Source of the DNA: a virus
DNA: 64,000 nucleotides
IMG/VR virus record: IMGVR_UViG_3300037010_003079
Location: 1-64,000 of that record
Reading direction: 5' to 3' (one strand)
The notes beneath the pieces were generated by a model. That model did no database searches. It was given only the letters and a program-made list of their open reading frames with translations, and was not told the origin of the DNA. Below are positions 8,292 to 16,661 of the stretch, in pieces. Within the stretch, counting starts at the first letter, position 1; the number at the start of each line of letters is the position of its first letter. The position numbers were made by a program, and so were the translations under genes.

Positions 8292-10703
8292 TTATCCCGC
8301 CATGAAGAAGAGGAAGCCGTAGTTCGGACGACGTGTCGGCGCCACGTACTCCGTGTCACCTGAGTCACCATCTTGTCCAGGTGGCCCAGGGGCGCCATCG
8401 ACACCGCGCGCGCCGTCCACGCCCTGGCGTCCCGGCGGTCCGTCTTGGCCGTCTTCACCATCGCTGGTGAGGAAGATGGCAGGCCCGGGAGCGCCCGCCG
8501 CGCCCGAGACCGCGGTCAACACGTAGTTGGCGTAGTAGACGGTGATGGTGTGACCGGGCCCGGTCGCGTTCGAGACCCGGACATCGAAGGTGTCACCTGG
8601 TGCGACGCCTTGGACCACGCCCGACACCGTGACCGTCCCAACCTCGGGGGTTGTGGAGGTGTGCTGGGCCACGTGCGTGGCGATCGGGCTGCCGTTCTTG
8701 TAGAGCTGGAAGGTGAGGTCTTGGTTGTTCGCGTCGCACGACAACGACAACGTGCAGATCGTCAGGTACGTCCCGGCGATGCCTGCGACCAGCGTGTCCG
8801 TGCTGAACGTGAAGCCGTTGTTGTCACCCGCCGTCCACCCCGTCGAGATCTGGTAGAACGTGCTCGCGAGCGTCATCGTCGTGACGGCCGACGCAGCGTT
8901 GACCATCTCTCCGTAGGCGGCCACGCCGGTCTGCGCGGGCGCGCCTGCGGCGCCCTGCGGTCCGATCGGACCGGGAGGTCCTTGGATGCCTTCTTGACCG
9001 TCTTCACCGACGAGAAAGACCGCAGGGCCGATCCCGCCGGTGTCGCCGGTCGCGCCTTGTGGACCCGGAGGGCCTTGCGGACCGGAGTCGCCATCCGCAC
9101 CGTCGTCGCCGACGAGGAACGTGGCGACGCCCTGGGGTCCCGACGCACCCGTGGTGCCTTGGATGCCCTGCGCACCTTGCGGACCGAGGTCGCCGTCTTG
9201 CCCATCCTCGCCGACGAGAAAGATCGGCAGGCCCTGGGGACCTGTTGCGCCAGTTGCGCCGGTGAGCCCGGTTGCACCCGGAGCGCCGGGCTCGCCGTCT
9301 TGACCGTCCTCGGCTGCGAGGAAGACCGCAGGCCCAACCGCGCCTGCGCTGCCGGTCGCACCCTGCAGGCCCTGCGCACCTTGCGGACCATCGCCGCCGT
9401 CTTGCCCGTCTTCGCCGACGAGGAAGATGGGCAGGCCCTGCGGACCCACGTTGCCGGTGACGCCCTGCGGCCCTGCGGCACCGGGTGCACCCGGCTCGCC
9501 GTCTTCACCACGCTCAGCATCGAGGAACGTGGCGACACCCTGGGGTCCCTGTGAGCCGGTGGGACCTTGCGGACCTTGTGGACCGATCTCACCGTCGGCG
9601 CCGTCTTCGCCCACGAGGAACGTGGCGACGCCTTGCGGTCCTGTCCCGCCGGTGGCGCCTGGAAGACCCTGCGGCCCCTGCGGACCATCGCCACCATCTT
9701 GGCCGTCTTCGCCGACGAGGAAGATGGGCAGGCCCTGCGGACCGCTCGAGCCCGTCGTGCCCTGCGGACCCGCGGGCCCCATCGGGCCTACGTCACCGTC
9801 GTCACCACGCTCCGCCTCGAGAAAGATCGCGGCGCCCTGCGGCCCTTGTGCGCCGGTGACGCCTTGCGGACCCGGAGGTCCGATCTCACCGTCATCACCA
9901 CGCTCGGCTTCGAGGAACGTTGCGACGCCTTGTGGACCGACCGAACCTGTGGTGCCCTGCGGGCCTGCAGGACCTTGCGGTCCATCGCCACCGTCTTGAC
10001 CGTCTTCGCCGACGAGGAAGATCGGAAGACCCTGCGGACCCACCGCGCCCGTCGTGCCTTGAACACCCTGCGCGCCCTGCGGTCCGATGTCACCGTCTTG
10101 CCCATCTTCGCCGACGAGGAACGTGGCGACGCCCTGTGGGCCACTCGAGCCCGGAAGGCCCTGCGGTCCCATCGGTCCGATCTCGCCGTCGTCACCACGC
10201 TCGGCGGCCAGGAAGATCGCGGCGCCTTGGGGCCCCTGCGATCCGGTGGTGCCTTGTGGCCCGGGAGCGCCGGGCGGACCGACGTCGCCATCTTCACCAC
10301 GCTCGGCCTCGAGAAACGTGGCAACGCCTTGTGCGCCGGTGGGGCCGAGCGGGCCTTGGATACCCTGGACGCCCGGTGGACCCTGCGGACCAAGGTCGCC
10401 GTCTTGACCGTCTTCGCCGACGAGAAACACCGCCGGACCGACAGGCCCGACGTCACCCGTGGTGCCCTGCGCGCCTGGCGCGCCTGGCGGACCGACGTCT
10501 CCGGGTTCACCGTCTTCGGCGGTGAGAAAGACGGCAGGCCCGCGAGGACCTGCATCACCCGTGGTGCCTTGGAGACCGGGTGGACCTTGAGGCCCTTCGT
10601 CACCTTCGGGGCCTTCGATGCCCGCAGGACCTGGCAGACCGGGCGCGACGTTGACGGCGTCGAACTTTCCGGTGAGCGGGTTGAAGATGAACTTGATCGC
10701 CAT
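8292..10703 (-). CDS. Collagen-like tail fibre
   Basis: 803 residues. The N-terminus [17 protein letters not shown] is a common phage fibre start. Residues about 20-580 are collagen-like repeats with about 16 copies of the same interruption found in the adjacent tailspike ([10 protein letters not shown] or [10 protein letters not shown]). A globular beta-sandwich follows (about 590-730; [16 protein letters not shown], then [14 protein letters not shown]), resembling C1q/TNF-like fibre heads. A second short Gly-X-Y run leads to the C-terminal [11 protein letters not shown] trimeric, rod-like side fibre is the likely structure. Confidence 0.87.
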   Translation of the reverse strand: MAIKFIFNPLTGKFDAVNVAPGLPGPAGIEGPEGDEGPQGPPGLQGTTGDAGPRGPAVFLTAEDGEPGDVGPPGAPGAQGTTGDVGPVGPAVFLVGEDGQDGDLGPQGPPGVQGIQGPLGPTGAQGVATFLEAERGEDGDVGPPGAPGPQGTTGSQGPQGAAIFLAAERGDDGEIGPMGPQGLPGSSGPQGVATFLVGEDGQDGDIGPQGAQGVQGTTGAVGPQGLPIFLVGEDGQDGGDGPQGPAGPQGTTGSVGPQGVATFLEAERGDDGEIGPPGPQGVTGAQGPQGAAIFLEAERGDDGDVGPMGPAGPQGTTGSSGPQGLPIFLVGEDGQDGGDGPQGPQGLPGATGGTGPQGVATFLVGEDGADGEIGPQGPQGPTGSQGPQGVATFLDAERGEDGEPGAPGAAGPQGVTGNVGPQGLPIFLVGEDGQDGGDGPQGAQGLQGATGSAGAVGPAVFLAAEDGQDGEPGAPGATGLTGATGATGPQGLPIFLVGEDGQDGDLGPQGAQGIQGTTGASGPQGVATFLVGDDGADGDSGPQGPPGPQGATGDTGGIGPAVFLVGEDGQEGIQGPPGPIGPQGAAGAPAQTGVAAYGEMVNAASAVTTMTLASTFYQISTGWTAGDNNGFTFSTDTLVAGIAGTYLTICTLSLSCDANNQDLTFQLYKNGSPIATHVAQHTSTTPEVGTVTVSGVVQGVAPGDTFDVRVSNATGPGHTITVYYANYVLTAVSGAAGAPGPAIFLTSDGEDGQDGPPGRQGVDGARGVDGAPGPPGQDGDSGDTEYVAPTRRPNYGFLFFMAG

Positions 10704-10705
10704 GG

Positions 10706-10966
10706 CTAGGTCTTGACCACCGAGGTGAGGTTGCCGCCAGCGTACGTGAGCGTGAGCGTCGAGACGACGGCCAGACCCAGCTTGTACACCACTTGGGTGA
10801 GATCTCCGCCGGTATACGAGAGCGCGATGTTGTCGAACTTCGTAGGCACCAGCGAGTTGATGGCCTGCAGGTTCGCCAAGACGTCGAGCTGCGTGGGCTC
10901 GAGGGAGATCGGGCGCGCCGTTCCGTCGGCGTTGCGTACGATGACGTTCGGGTTGTCGTCGCTCAT
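10706..10966 (-). CDS. Small protein of the fibre module
   Basis: 86 residues; its ATG overlaps the stop of the upstream gene. The sequence has two similar beta-hairpin units (IALSYTGGDLTQVVYK and LTLTYAGGNLTSVVKT), a tandem repeat of about 25 residues that looks like part of a small beta-solenoid or sandwich. I found no recognisable family. Position directly upstream of the two long collagen-like fibres suggests an adaptor or structural role. Confidence 0.65.
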   Translation of the reverse strand: MSDDNPNVIVRNADGTARPISLEPTQLDVLANLQAINSLVPTKFDNIALSYTGGDLTQVVYKLGLAVVSTLTLTYAGGNLTSVVKT

Positions 10967-11490
10967 GTGATCACACGCGTGCGGGTGGATTCGAACACGG
11001 GCGGTGCGCCGGTGTTGACGATCGTGTCGGTCGACGTGATTCGCACGGTGACTCCGTCTTCTGCGTAGAGCCGCCAGATGATCTGCGTGGGCGCTTGCTC
11101 GACGTTGCGGGTGATGAGCTTCTCGACGATCTTCTTGGCCTTGGTCGCGTCGATGTACCAGGTGATGGCCGTGGGCCACGGCACGCCCGTGATCTCTTTG
11201 TAGCCGCTGGGGTAGCCCTCGACGGGACCTTGGTCGATGAAGTTGATGAGGCGACGCGTCGTGTCGGCCAGGCTCGAGATGCCGGCGCCGACGAAGTCGC
11301 CCTTCCAGATCCCGGCGTCGTTGCCGTAGATGATCCGCTTGATCTGCGAGAGGACGAACTCCTGCAGGTCTTCTTGGGTGACCGAGAGCGCGTCCGCGTT
11401 GAGAATCTGGGCAGCAGACTTCTGGTCGTCGCGTGCGTCAGCGCCACGGACTTCTTTGTAGCGAACGAGGTCCTTCTTCGGCGTCGTCAC
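10963..11490 (-). CDS. Hypothetical protein of the fibre/baseplate module
   Basis: 175 residues starting at GTG, with a GCTATAATT element eight bases upstream. The N-terminal half is helical and charged (NADALSVTQEDLQEFVLSQI); the C-terminal half is beta-rich (IIWRLYAEDGVTVRIT). There are no cysteines and no signal peptide. It is probably the first gene of the transcript that covers the collagen-like fibres. Function not recognised. Confidence 0.7.
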   Translation of the reverse strand: MTTPKKDLVRYKEVRGADARDDQKSAAQILNADALSVTQEDLQEFVLSQIKRIIYGNDAGIWKGDFVGAGISSLADTTRRLINFIDQGPVEGYPSGYKEITGVPWPTAITWYIDATKAKKIVEKLITRNVEQAPTQIIWRLYAEDGVTVRITSTDTIVNTGAPPVFESTRTRVIT

Positions 11491-11498
11491 TTCGCAGA

Positions 11499-11504
11499 AT
11501 TATA
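11499..11504 (-). promoter_or_regulatory. GCTATAATT promoter-like element
   Basis: TATAAT on the minus strand, eight bases before the GTG that opens the collagen-like fibre operon. Confidence 0.6.
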
Positions 11505-11507
11505 GCG

Positions 11508-12320
11508 TCAGGCCTGTCGTCGCGGCGGTCGCACGTGAAGAGGGCGCGGCCGCTCACCGAGCACACGGTCGAGCCACTCTTCGTGGTGGCGTGCGCCAAT
11601 GAAGCCACCGGCGATGTACTTGCGATCGACGAACTCTTGGCGGAGGCGGTTGTTGAGGATGACGAGGCGTTGGCGCACCGAGGCTTGGGAGCGACGGCGG
11701 CTGAGCGCGTCGAGCACGACGTCCCACTCGGGCTTGGTCAGGTAGGTGTGGTGACCGGCGTGCGGGCCGATGGTGCGACGCCCGAACCACTTTCGCAGGG
11801 TCGCATCTTCTTCCACCGTCCAGGGCGGGCCGCGCCAAGCGTCGCCATCACGCTGCTTGCGCTCCCACGGCTCGAGGAGCGGCTTCTTGGGGGGCGCCGG
11901 CTTGATGAGACGCCGATCCTTCTCAGCAGCGTTCCAGAAGGCCAGGAAGGCGTGTGCCATGGCAGGGTGCTCGTGGTAGGCGCGGACCTGCTCAAACACC
12001 GGCTTGCGGTAGTACGTGACGCCGTCGCGTGTGCTGATGTCGACCTGACGGAAGCGCTTCGGACGCATCTGGTCGAAGAGGGCATCCCGTGCCTCCAAGT
12101 CCTGTGTAGGCGTGACAAGGCCTGGTCGGAAGTCGTTGGCGAAGAGCCCGAGCGGGACCTCAAGCTGCCACTGATGCCGTGCTTGCCAGGCATTCAACCC
12201 CGTGAACTCAAACGGGGATTTGTCCTCAAGCAAGCGCGCATTGAGCTGTGCGAAGTGTGTTGAGTCGACCCACTCCATCGGCTTGAAGGAAAACGTGAAA
12301 TGAACTTGGTGTTTCGTCAT
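11508..12320 (-). CDS. Hypothetical protein with Myb/SANT-like segment
   Basis: 270 residues. Residues about 165-225 (PPWTVEEDATLRKWFGRRT ... VVLDALSRRRSQASVRQRL) look like a helix-turn-helix of the SANT/Myb type, with the W-T-x-E-E-D pattern at its start. The C-terminus is Arg/Pro-rich. The N-terminal 150 residues are unassigned. It is the gene closest to the divergent control region, so a regulatory DNA-binding role is plausible but unproven. Confidence 0.65.
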   Translation of the reverse strand: MTKHQVHFTFSFKPMEWVDSTHFAQLNARLLEDKSPFEFTGLNAWQARHQWQLEVPLGLFANDFRPGLVTPTQDLEARDALFDQMRPKRFRQVDISTRDGVTYYRKPVFEQVRAYHEHPAMAHAFLAFWNAAEKDRRLIKPAPPKKPLLEPWERKQRDGDAWRGPPWTVEEDATLRKWFGRRTIGPHAGHHTYLTKPEWDVVLDALSRRRSQASVRQRLVILNNRLRQEFVDRKYIAGGFIGARHHEEWLDRVLGERPRPLHVRPPRRQA

Positions 12321-12384
12321 GCGCTCTGCTCACGTGATCAACGGTTTTGGAAACGCCCAAAGGGCTCTCGTTAAGGAGTGAAAG

Positions 12385-12414
12385 GGTTTACCTTGCGGTT
12401 CTAGTAAACCGCAA
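12385..12414. repeat. Nested overlapping inverted repeats
   Basis: TTGCGGTT (12393-12400) and AACCGCAA (12407-12414) are perfect 8-base arms around CTAGTA. Overlapping them, GGTTTAC (12385-12391) and GTAAACC (12404-12410) are perfect 7-base arms. The two hairpins are mutually exclusive as RNA, or they could be overlapping operator half-sites in DNA. They lie just upstream of the Myb-like gene transcribed leftward. Confidence 0.7.
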
Positions 12415-12434
12415 CCACAAACAACAACCTAAGT

Positions 12435-12609
12435 GCAACCTAACCGATCGCCGGTATGATTTCGGGTTAGCGCCTAAAAGACGTATTTTTTCGGTTTTTG
12501 CGCACGTTATCTTACGTGTCGTCGTCTCACGTACGTCGGCACACACCAACCTACACCACATGTACCTCGTGCGCTACGCCGAAATCATACCGGTAATCGG
12601 TTAGGTTGC
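12435..12609. repeat. 31-bp inverted repeat with 113-bp spacer
   Basis: The arms at 12435-12465 and 12579-12609 are reverse complements at 29 of 31 positions; the two mismatches are adjacent (CG versus TA in the middle). Each arm contains AACCTAACCGAT and CCGGTATGATTTCGG. Such long arms across about 110 bases are more typical of paired binding sites, or of an origin or recombination element, than of a terminator. Confidence 0.85.
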
Positions 12610-12770
12610 TGTTGGTTCCGCGTTAAATGTTGCGATTTGGCCCCTCCCCCTCGACCCCCTAAACTAAAACCATTATGATCCTAGTATATAGAGTAGAGTA
12701 GAGGCGCCGCGGCGGCCGCAGCGTTTCCTGGGTCCATCCATATTAATGGAGTACGAGGTCTAAAACGACA

Positions 12771-13358
12771 ATGTCGAGATCGCCCAACCTATTGATCCCT
12801 CATTCGGCCTCCCGACTGAAGGACCAGCGACCGACCCTCGAGTATCTGACGCGGTACGTCGAAAAGGGTGATGACGCTTCAGACCATTGGTTTTGGAGGC
12901 TTGATTCTGCAGCCAAACATCCACGACGCCTTAGTGCAGGCGGCCAAGCGATCATTTCATGGTCACCCAAGGCCAGTGTTAAGCGTGCAATTTTCTCGGT
13001 TGCACGGTTGCTTATCGAACACTACAAAGGCCCCTTCCCGGAGTACTCAGTTTTCGAGCCTTTGTGTTCGCTTCCGCACTGCGTGAACCCGAACCACTGG
13101 AAGTGGCGTTCGCTGCCCGTCCGCTACCGCTTCCACCCCCTGGCCGAAGGGTGGCGGGTTGCTGAGGTTCGTTCGGGGCGCGTTGTCCAGGCCCGCCTTC
13201 TCCTGGCCGTGCGCGACCAGCACGGCGTCTCCCACACGGTCTCGGCGCCTCCTCACCTCACGTCGCGCTTCGTTGCGATGTGCGATGCCCTCATCATCCC
13301 CGAGGTCTCGGTCGTGCTCGCCTCGAACGCTGTCATCACATGCAAAGGAGGTTGCTGA
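12771..13358 (+). CDS. HNH-like domain fused to diverged VH-TCxxC module
   Basis: 195 residues. Residues 38-112 hold the signature of small HNH endonuclease-like proteins: HWFWRL, then LCSLPHCVNPNHWKW (C99, C104, H109). The C-terminal 50 residues echo the VH-TCxxC module in degenerate form (HGVSHTV H155, MCDAL C171, VITCKGGC C191/C195, where CxxC became CxxxC at the C-terminus). Without a clear His-Asn-His catalytic triad, nuclease activity is uncertain. First gene of the right-hand array. Confidence 0.7.
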   Translation: MSRSPNLLIPHSASRLKDQRPTLEYLTRYVEKGDDASDHWFWRLDSAAKHPRRLSAGGQAIISWSPKASVKRAIFSVARLLIEHYKGPFPEYSVFEPLCSLPHCVNPNHWKWRSLPVRYRFHPLAEGWRVAEVRSGRVVQARLLLAVRDQHGVSHTVSAPPHLTSRFVAMCDALIIPEVSVVLASNAVITCKGGC

Positions 13359-13891
13359 TGGGTGCTCGCCTACAACCACACCACGGACGCTCTACGGTAC
13401 TGCCTCCACGTGACCTTGTTGACCCGTTCGTCGAGGTCACCCCGAATCACTGGTACTGGCTCGCGGAGTTCCACGACGATGGCGAAGGTCCTACCGCCAT
13501 CTTTCCATGGTCACCGCCGTATGAAGTCTCCACACAGTTCGTGGTGGCTCGGTTGCTGTGGTGCTGGGAGAACGACGGGGTCGGCATCAAGCGTCTGGTG
13601 CTCAACAATACGTGCGGCTTGGCCACATGTATCAACCCTCGGCATTGGCGCTACGCCAACATGCCCACCGACAAACACTACACGCTCGGCCCAGGCACGG
13701 ACGCACGGTTGCTCGAGTATCCGTATCACCCGAACACCGTGCACATCGTTCGTGCGGAGTCCCCCTACGCGATGTGTGGCGTCTCCATCCGCAAGTTCCT
13801 GACCGCGCGCCACCGAGTCATCACGTGTGATGACTGCTTGAAGGAGTGGCGTGGCTACGGGCGTCCCCTCGAGGAGATCAAGCCGCCGTGA
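13358..13891 (+). CDS. HNH-like domain fused to canonical VH-TCxxC module
   Basis: 177 residues, a paralogue of the gene before it: HWYWLAEF, then NTCGLATCINPRHW (C86, C91, H96). Residues 125-163 are an intact VH-TCxxC module (NTVHIVR H129, AMCGVSI C140, VITCDDCLK C157/C160). A strong AAAGGAGG site inside the upstream gene sits ahead of the ATG, which also overlaps the previous stop (TGATG). The pair shows directly that the small module is joined to a nuclease-like zinc domain. Confidence 0.78.
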   Translation: MGARLQPHHGRSTVLPPRDLVDPFVEVTPNHWYWLAEFHDDGEGPTAIFPWSPPYEVSTQFVVARLLWCWENDGVGIKRLVLNNTCGLATCINPRHWRYANMPTDKHYTLGPGTDARLLEYPYHPNTVHIVRAESPYAMCGVSIRKFLTARHRVITCDDCLKEWRGYGRPLEEIKPP

Positions 13892-14064
13892 ACTATCCCC
13901 ACGTTGTGGATGCTCGAGGTCTTGTGCACTTTCACGTCATCGGCTCTTCGAATAACCACAAGTGCCGCATGAGCGTCTACGTTCCGGGTAGCCATCGGGG
14001 CCCGATCCGTACCGCTCGACCCGTGACGTGCTTCTGGTGCATCGCGGGCAGGAGGTTCCGGTGA
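13888..14064 (+). CDS. VH-TCxxC family small protein
   Basis: 58 residues from GTG, overlapping the HNH-like gene by four bases. Minimal form of the module: RGLVHFHV (H14), KCRMSVY (C26) and PVTCFWCIA (C48, C51), then a basic tail GRRFR. It is close to the shortest copy, so it defines the core domain as about 45 residues. Confidence 0.82.
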   Translation: MNYPHVVDARGLVHFHVIGSSNNHKCRMSVYVPGSHRGPIRTARPVTCFWCIAGRRFR

Positions 14065-14279
14065 GCTGGGACAACCGCACCCTGCCGGATGTCGTCTGGA
14101 AGGTTGATGGTGTTCGACATGTTGTCGTCGAGTGGTGGAACGACGGCACGTTCGCGTGGGCCACGTTGTGTGAGTCTCACGACACGCTTTGGACGACAAG
14201 CGGTGGCAAGAAGCCGCGCGTCTTCAAGGGCTTCATAACTTGCCTCCAATGTTTGGCAAAAGGCGACGAAGCCCCATGA
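14061..14279 (+). CDS. VH-TCxxC family small protein
   Basis: 72 residues from GTG coupled to the previous TGA. The first motif is shifted (VRHVVVEW, H20, with Arg before His instead of Val). The others are normal: TLCESHD (C37) and FITCLQCLA (C61, C64). Rich in Trp (5 residues). Confidence 0.78.
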   Translation: MSWDNRTLPDVVWKVDGVRHVVVEWWNDGTFAWATLCESHDTLWTTSGGKKPRVFKGFITCLQCLAKGDEAP

Positions 14280-14527
14280 CCAAGTTCCGTCGTCCAACAC
14301 CTCACACACCTCCGCCGATGAGCAAGCACGGCCCTTTGCTGCACGTCCCGCGCAGCGGGTTGCCGTGGGCGTTGTGTGATACCCGAGGCGTCGTCCATGT
14401 GCGATATGCGCCTGGTGATGTTGACCGGATTCGCATGCCTGCGTGCGACCCGTACGCGAACGAGACCCTCGAAGATACGCTCGCCGACGTCACGTGTCTC
14501 TGGTGCATCGCAGGAGCCCAACGCTGA
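14276..14527 (+). CDS. VH-TCxxC family small protein
   Basis: 83 residues; ATGA overlap with the upstream stop. A Pro/His-rich N-terminal extension of about 30 residues precedes RGVVHVRY (H41), PACDPY (C57) and DVTCLWCIA (C74, C77). C34 just before the Val-His strand is an additional candidate metal ligand. Confidence 0.8.
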   Translation: MTKFRRPTPHTPPPMSKHGPLLHVPRSGLPWALCDTRGVVHVRYAPGDVDRIRMPACDPYANETLEDTLADVTCLWCIAGAQR

Positions 14528-14775
14528 TGGCCTACGTCATGAAGTACACCGACTACGTCCGCATCAAAGGACCCGATCCTGTCGTCCACCTTCGTGATGT
14601 TCGAATGCTCAACCTCGCCATGTGCCGGGGTCGATTCGCTGCATCGTCGATGGACCAGCACTATGACGTGAACGCCGTACCCACGTGCTTCTGGTGCCTC
14701 AGTGGCGCGGATGGCAGTTCGTTGTGTTGGTTCGAGTGGGGTGTTGGTGGGCCGAACCTGGTGACGTCGACGTGA
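14527..14775 (+). CDS. VH-TCxxC family small protein
   Basis: 82 residues, TGATG-coupled. Motifs: DPVVHLRD (H21), AMCRGRF (C33) and VPTCFWCLS (C54, C57). It has a longer C-terminal tail than most (25 residues, C67, Trp/Gly-rich), overlapping the start of the next gene by four bases. Confidence 0.8.
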   Translation: MAYVMKYTDYVRIKGPDPVVHLRDVRMLNLAMCRGRFAASSMDQHYDVNAVPTCFWCLSGADGSSLCWFEWGVGGPNLVTST

Positions 14776-15002
14776 CCGACTGTGTCTTCATCGATAACCT
14801 CGTGCATGAAGTCACGACCGTCCACTTCATTTCCGTACGAGATCATGCACCCGAAGCCAAGCTGAACGTGCGGTGTGGCGGCTATGTCACTGTGCCCCGT
14901 GCGTACGACTGGCGCTGGGGCGGCATCGTGACGTGTCTCTGGTGCATCGCCGACCGCTCACGTCAGCGCATGGACATCATCGAACTCAAGTGCACGATCT
15001 AG
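14772..15002 (+). CDS. VH-TCxxC family small protein
   Basis: 76 residues from GTG. Motifs: NLVHEVT (H12), VRCGGYV (C35-Gly) and IVTCLWCIA (C55, C58). It closes this sub-array; a seven-base gap with an AGGAGAAA site follows before the LuxR-type gene. Confidence 0.8.
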   Translation: MTDCVFIDNLVHEVTTVHFISVRDHAPEAKLNVRCGGYVTVPRAYDWRWGGIVTCLWCIADRSRQRMDIIELKCTI

Positions 15003-15009
15003 GAGAAAC

Positions 15010-15282
15010 ATGATCAAACTACTCACGCAACGCGAGGACGCTGTCGCTGCACTCATCACCGAAGGTCTCTCCAACAAGCTCATCGCAGACAAGCTCGACA
15101 TCAGCGAGCACACGGCGAAGTTCCACGTCGCCAACGTGTGTCAGAAGTTCGGCACGACATCGCGCGTGGTCGTCGCCGTCGAATACACGCTAGCGAAGCT
15201 GCTGTGCTCGATGAACCCAAACACGTGTGCCTCGTGCGAAGCACGACGGCTTCGCGGTGGGATGGTGGACCGACATGTCTAA
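15010..15282 (+). CDS. Solo LuxR-type helix-turn-helix protein
   Basis: 90 residues. Residues 4-60 are a textbook LuxR/GerE C-terminal DNA-binding domain: LTQREDAVAALITEGLSNK, then IADKLDISEHTAKFHV and a KFGTTSR turn. No receiver or sensor domain is present, so activity is likely set by protein level alone. A good AGGAG site stands in front of the ATG. The last 20 residues add a CASCEA pair. It probably regulates phage or host promoters; the target is unknown. Confidence 0.88.
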   Translation: MIKLLTQREDAVAALITEGLSNKLIADKLDISEHTAKFHVANVCQKFGTTSRVVVAVEYTLAKLLCSMNPNTCASCEARRLRGGMVDRHV

Positions 15283-15598
15283 AGAACAGCTCGAAGCACT
15301 TCGAGACCGCATCCTCGCGTCGTTGCATACACAGTTTGCAACGAAGGTCGGGGCGCTCATCGACGCACACGGTCACAACGTCCCGTTCGCTCCGTTCCTA
15401 CACGACCTCGCCAACAACTTGGCGCAAGGGTTCGTGGACGAACCCCCCGTGTCGACTATCACCATCACCCTCGAGGTCGAAGGGGACGCTGATGCGGCGT
15501 CTCAGGTCGTCGAGCACTTTCTCGACGAGGGCACGTTGCAGGACGCCATCAACGAGCACGAGGCTGGCTGCAAGATTCTTTCGGTGGTGTCGTCGTGA
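15275..15598 (+). CDS. Hypothetical acidic protein
   Basis: 107 residues; ATG inside the end of the LuxR-type gene. The N-terminal half is helical (KEQLEALRDRILASL), followed by beta strands (STITITLEVEGDADAAS) and a C-terminal helix. A ferredoxin-like alpha/beta fold is possible. I do not recognise the family. It overlaps the next gene by four bases. Confidence 0.7.
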   Translation: MSKEQLEALRDRILASLHTQFATKVGALIDAHGHNVPFAPFLHDLANNLAQGFVDEPPVSTITITLEVEGDADAASQVVEHFLDEGTLQDAINEHEAGCKILSVVSS

Positions 15599-15786
15599 AG
15601 ATTCATTGGAACGTCTTCGGCTGGAACATCTACAGCTGGGGGCTCGTGCACATCACCATCCGTAGTCGCGCCGAGGAGATTTTATGCGGTGCGACGTCGC
15701 AGTATGGTCCGCCGATGACTGTGCACGACGATGAGCCCATCACATGTTTCGCGTGTCTCGCACTCGAGGCGTCTCGTGGGGGATGA
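15595..15786 (+). CDS. VH-TCxxC family small protein
   Basis: 63 residues from GTG. Motifs: WGLVHITI (H19), ILCGATS (C31-Gly) and PITCFACLA (C51, C54). It stands alone between non-family genes, evidence that copies have been scattered rather than kept only in tandem. Confidence 0.82.
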   Translation: MKIHWNVFGWNIYSWGLVHITIRSRAEEILCGATSQYGPPMTVHDDEPITCFACLALEASRGG

Positions 15787-16072
15787 CCTGCAGGACGTCT
15801 ACGAGTTCACGTACCAGCGCCTCCTGCGTGCCATCAAGGATGAGATCGACGCGGTCTGTCACGAACGGGGTCTCGCTGGTGATTTCTACGACGTGTTGTC
15901 AGCTGCACACGCGACGCTTGCACAAGAGGTGGGGCGTCTCGAGAAGCTTCTCGAAGAGGGCGCGAAGCTGTGTGGGAAACGTCCGCCCGACCTCGTGAAG
16001 GTTCGGCGCGAGCGGATGGCGCGAGGACGCGGGCTCGCTCTGCATGTGATGCAGAACAAAGGCGACAACTAG
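15776..16072 (+). CDS. Hypothetical helical protein
   Basis: 98 residues from a GTG overlapping the previous gene by 11 bases. Nearly all helical with a heptad-like stretch (LSAAHATLAQEVGRLEKLLE) that suggests a short coiled coil, then a basic segment (KVRRERMARGRG). It sits just before thymidine kinase. Function not recognised. Confidence 0.68.
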   Translation: MGDDLQDVYEFTYQRLLRAIKDEIDAVCHERGLAGDFYDVLSAAHATLAQEVGRLEKLLEEGAKLCGKRPPDLVKVRRERMARGRGLALHVMQNKGDN

Positions 16073-16073
16073 C

Positions 16074-16661
16074 ATGGCCAAGCTCTACTTCCGCTACGGC
16101 GTCGTCTCCTCGGCCAAGACGCTCAACCTGCTCGCCGTCGCGCACAACTATCAGCTGCAGGGCAAGCGCGTCGTCATCATCAAGCCCAAGCTGGACACGC
16201 GGTTCGGTGAGGACGTCGTCGCATCGCGTTCTGGGCTCTCGGCCAAGGCGGATGTGCTCGTCGACGACGACGGCCTTCCCGACAAGCTGTGGACAGGCAT
16301 CGCGTGCGTGTTGGTTGACGAGGCGCAGTTCCTCACGGCCCGCGTAGTCGATCAGCTTCACAGCGTCGCGCATCACGAGGGCGTGCCCGTCATCTGTTAC
16401 GGGCTGCGCACCGACTTCCGTCGCCGCCTCTTCCCAGCGTCGCAGCGTTTGTTCGAGCTGGCGGACAGCATCGAAGAGGTCAAGACGACCTGCTTTTTCT
16501 GCAACCGCAAGGCGACGTTCAACCAACGGTTGATCGCAGGGGACCAACAGGTGCTGCTCGGCGGGGACGATGTGTATCGCCCAGTGTGCGCGGTGCACTA
16601 TCCGGCCACGCCCGGAGAAGATTTCCACCCAAGGCGAAGCGCTGATGATGCATCACGATGA
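16074..16661 (+). CDS. tdk: Thymidine kinase (type II)
   Basis: 195 residues, normal length for the bacterial/phage type II enzyme that phosphorylates thymidine to dTMP with ATP. Walker A is G9-VVSSAKT16 (Ala replaces the usual Gly before Lys-Thr). Walker B with the catalytic acid is VLVDEAQFL (D82, E83). The structural zinc site is C140-x2-C143 and C172-x2-H175. The lasso loop lies near residues 144-165. It supplies dTTP during infection, together with the dCMP deaminase encoded about 19 kb to the right. Confidence 0.95.
   Translation: MAKLYFRYGVVSSAKTLNLLAVAHNYQLQGKRVVIIKPKLDTRFGEDVVASRSGLSAKADVLVDDDGLPDKLWTGIACVLVDEAQFLTARVVDQLHSVAHHEGVPVICYGLRTDFRRRLFPASQRLFELADSIEEVKTTCFFCNRKATFNQRLIAGDQQVLLGGDDVYRPVCAVHYPATPGEDFHPRRSADDASR

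Larger units (their letters stand above)
12321..12770. promoter_or_regulatory. Divergent intergenic control region, no gene
   Basis: About 450 bases between genes diverging in both directions. Base composition is more AT-rich than the flanks, with homopolymer runs (TTTTTTCGGTTTTTG, CCCCTCCCCC) and the local sequence TATATAGAGTAGAGTAGAG. It holds two sets of inverted repeats, described separately. A candidate ORF overlaps the repeats but has no coding character. The position suits promoters and operators for the small-gene array to the right, or a replication origin. I could not assign -35/-10 boxes with confidence. Confidence 0.65.

Noticed and set aside
8373-10709. Long plus-strand ORFs over the collagen-like fibres
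   Set aside because: Repetitive Arg/Thr/Leu-rich products generated by the Gly-Pro repeats of the true gene in the other strand.
12347-12604. 85-codon plus-strand ORF in the divergent region
   Set aside because: It runs across the inverted repeat arms, has no ribosome-binding site, and its translation has no protein-like pattern; the region reads as control DNA.
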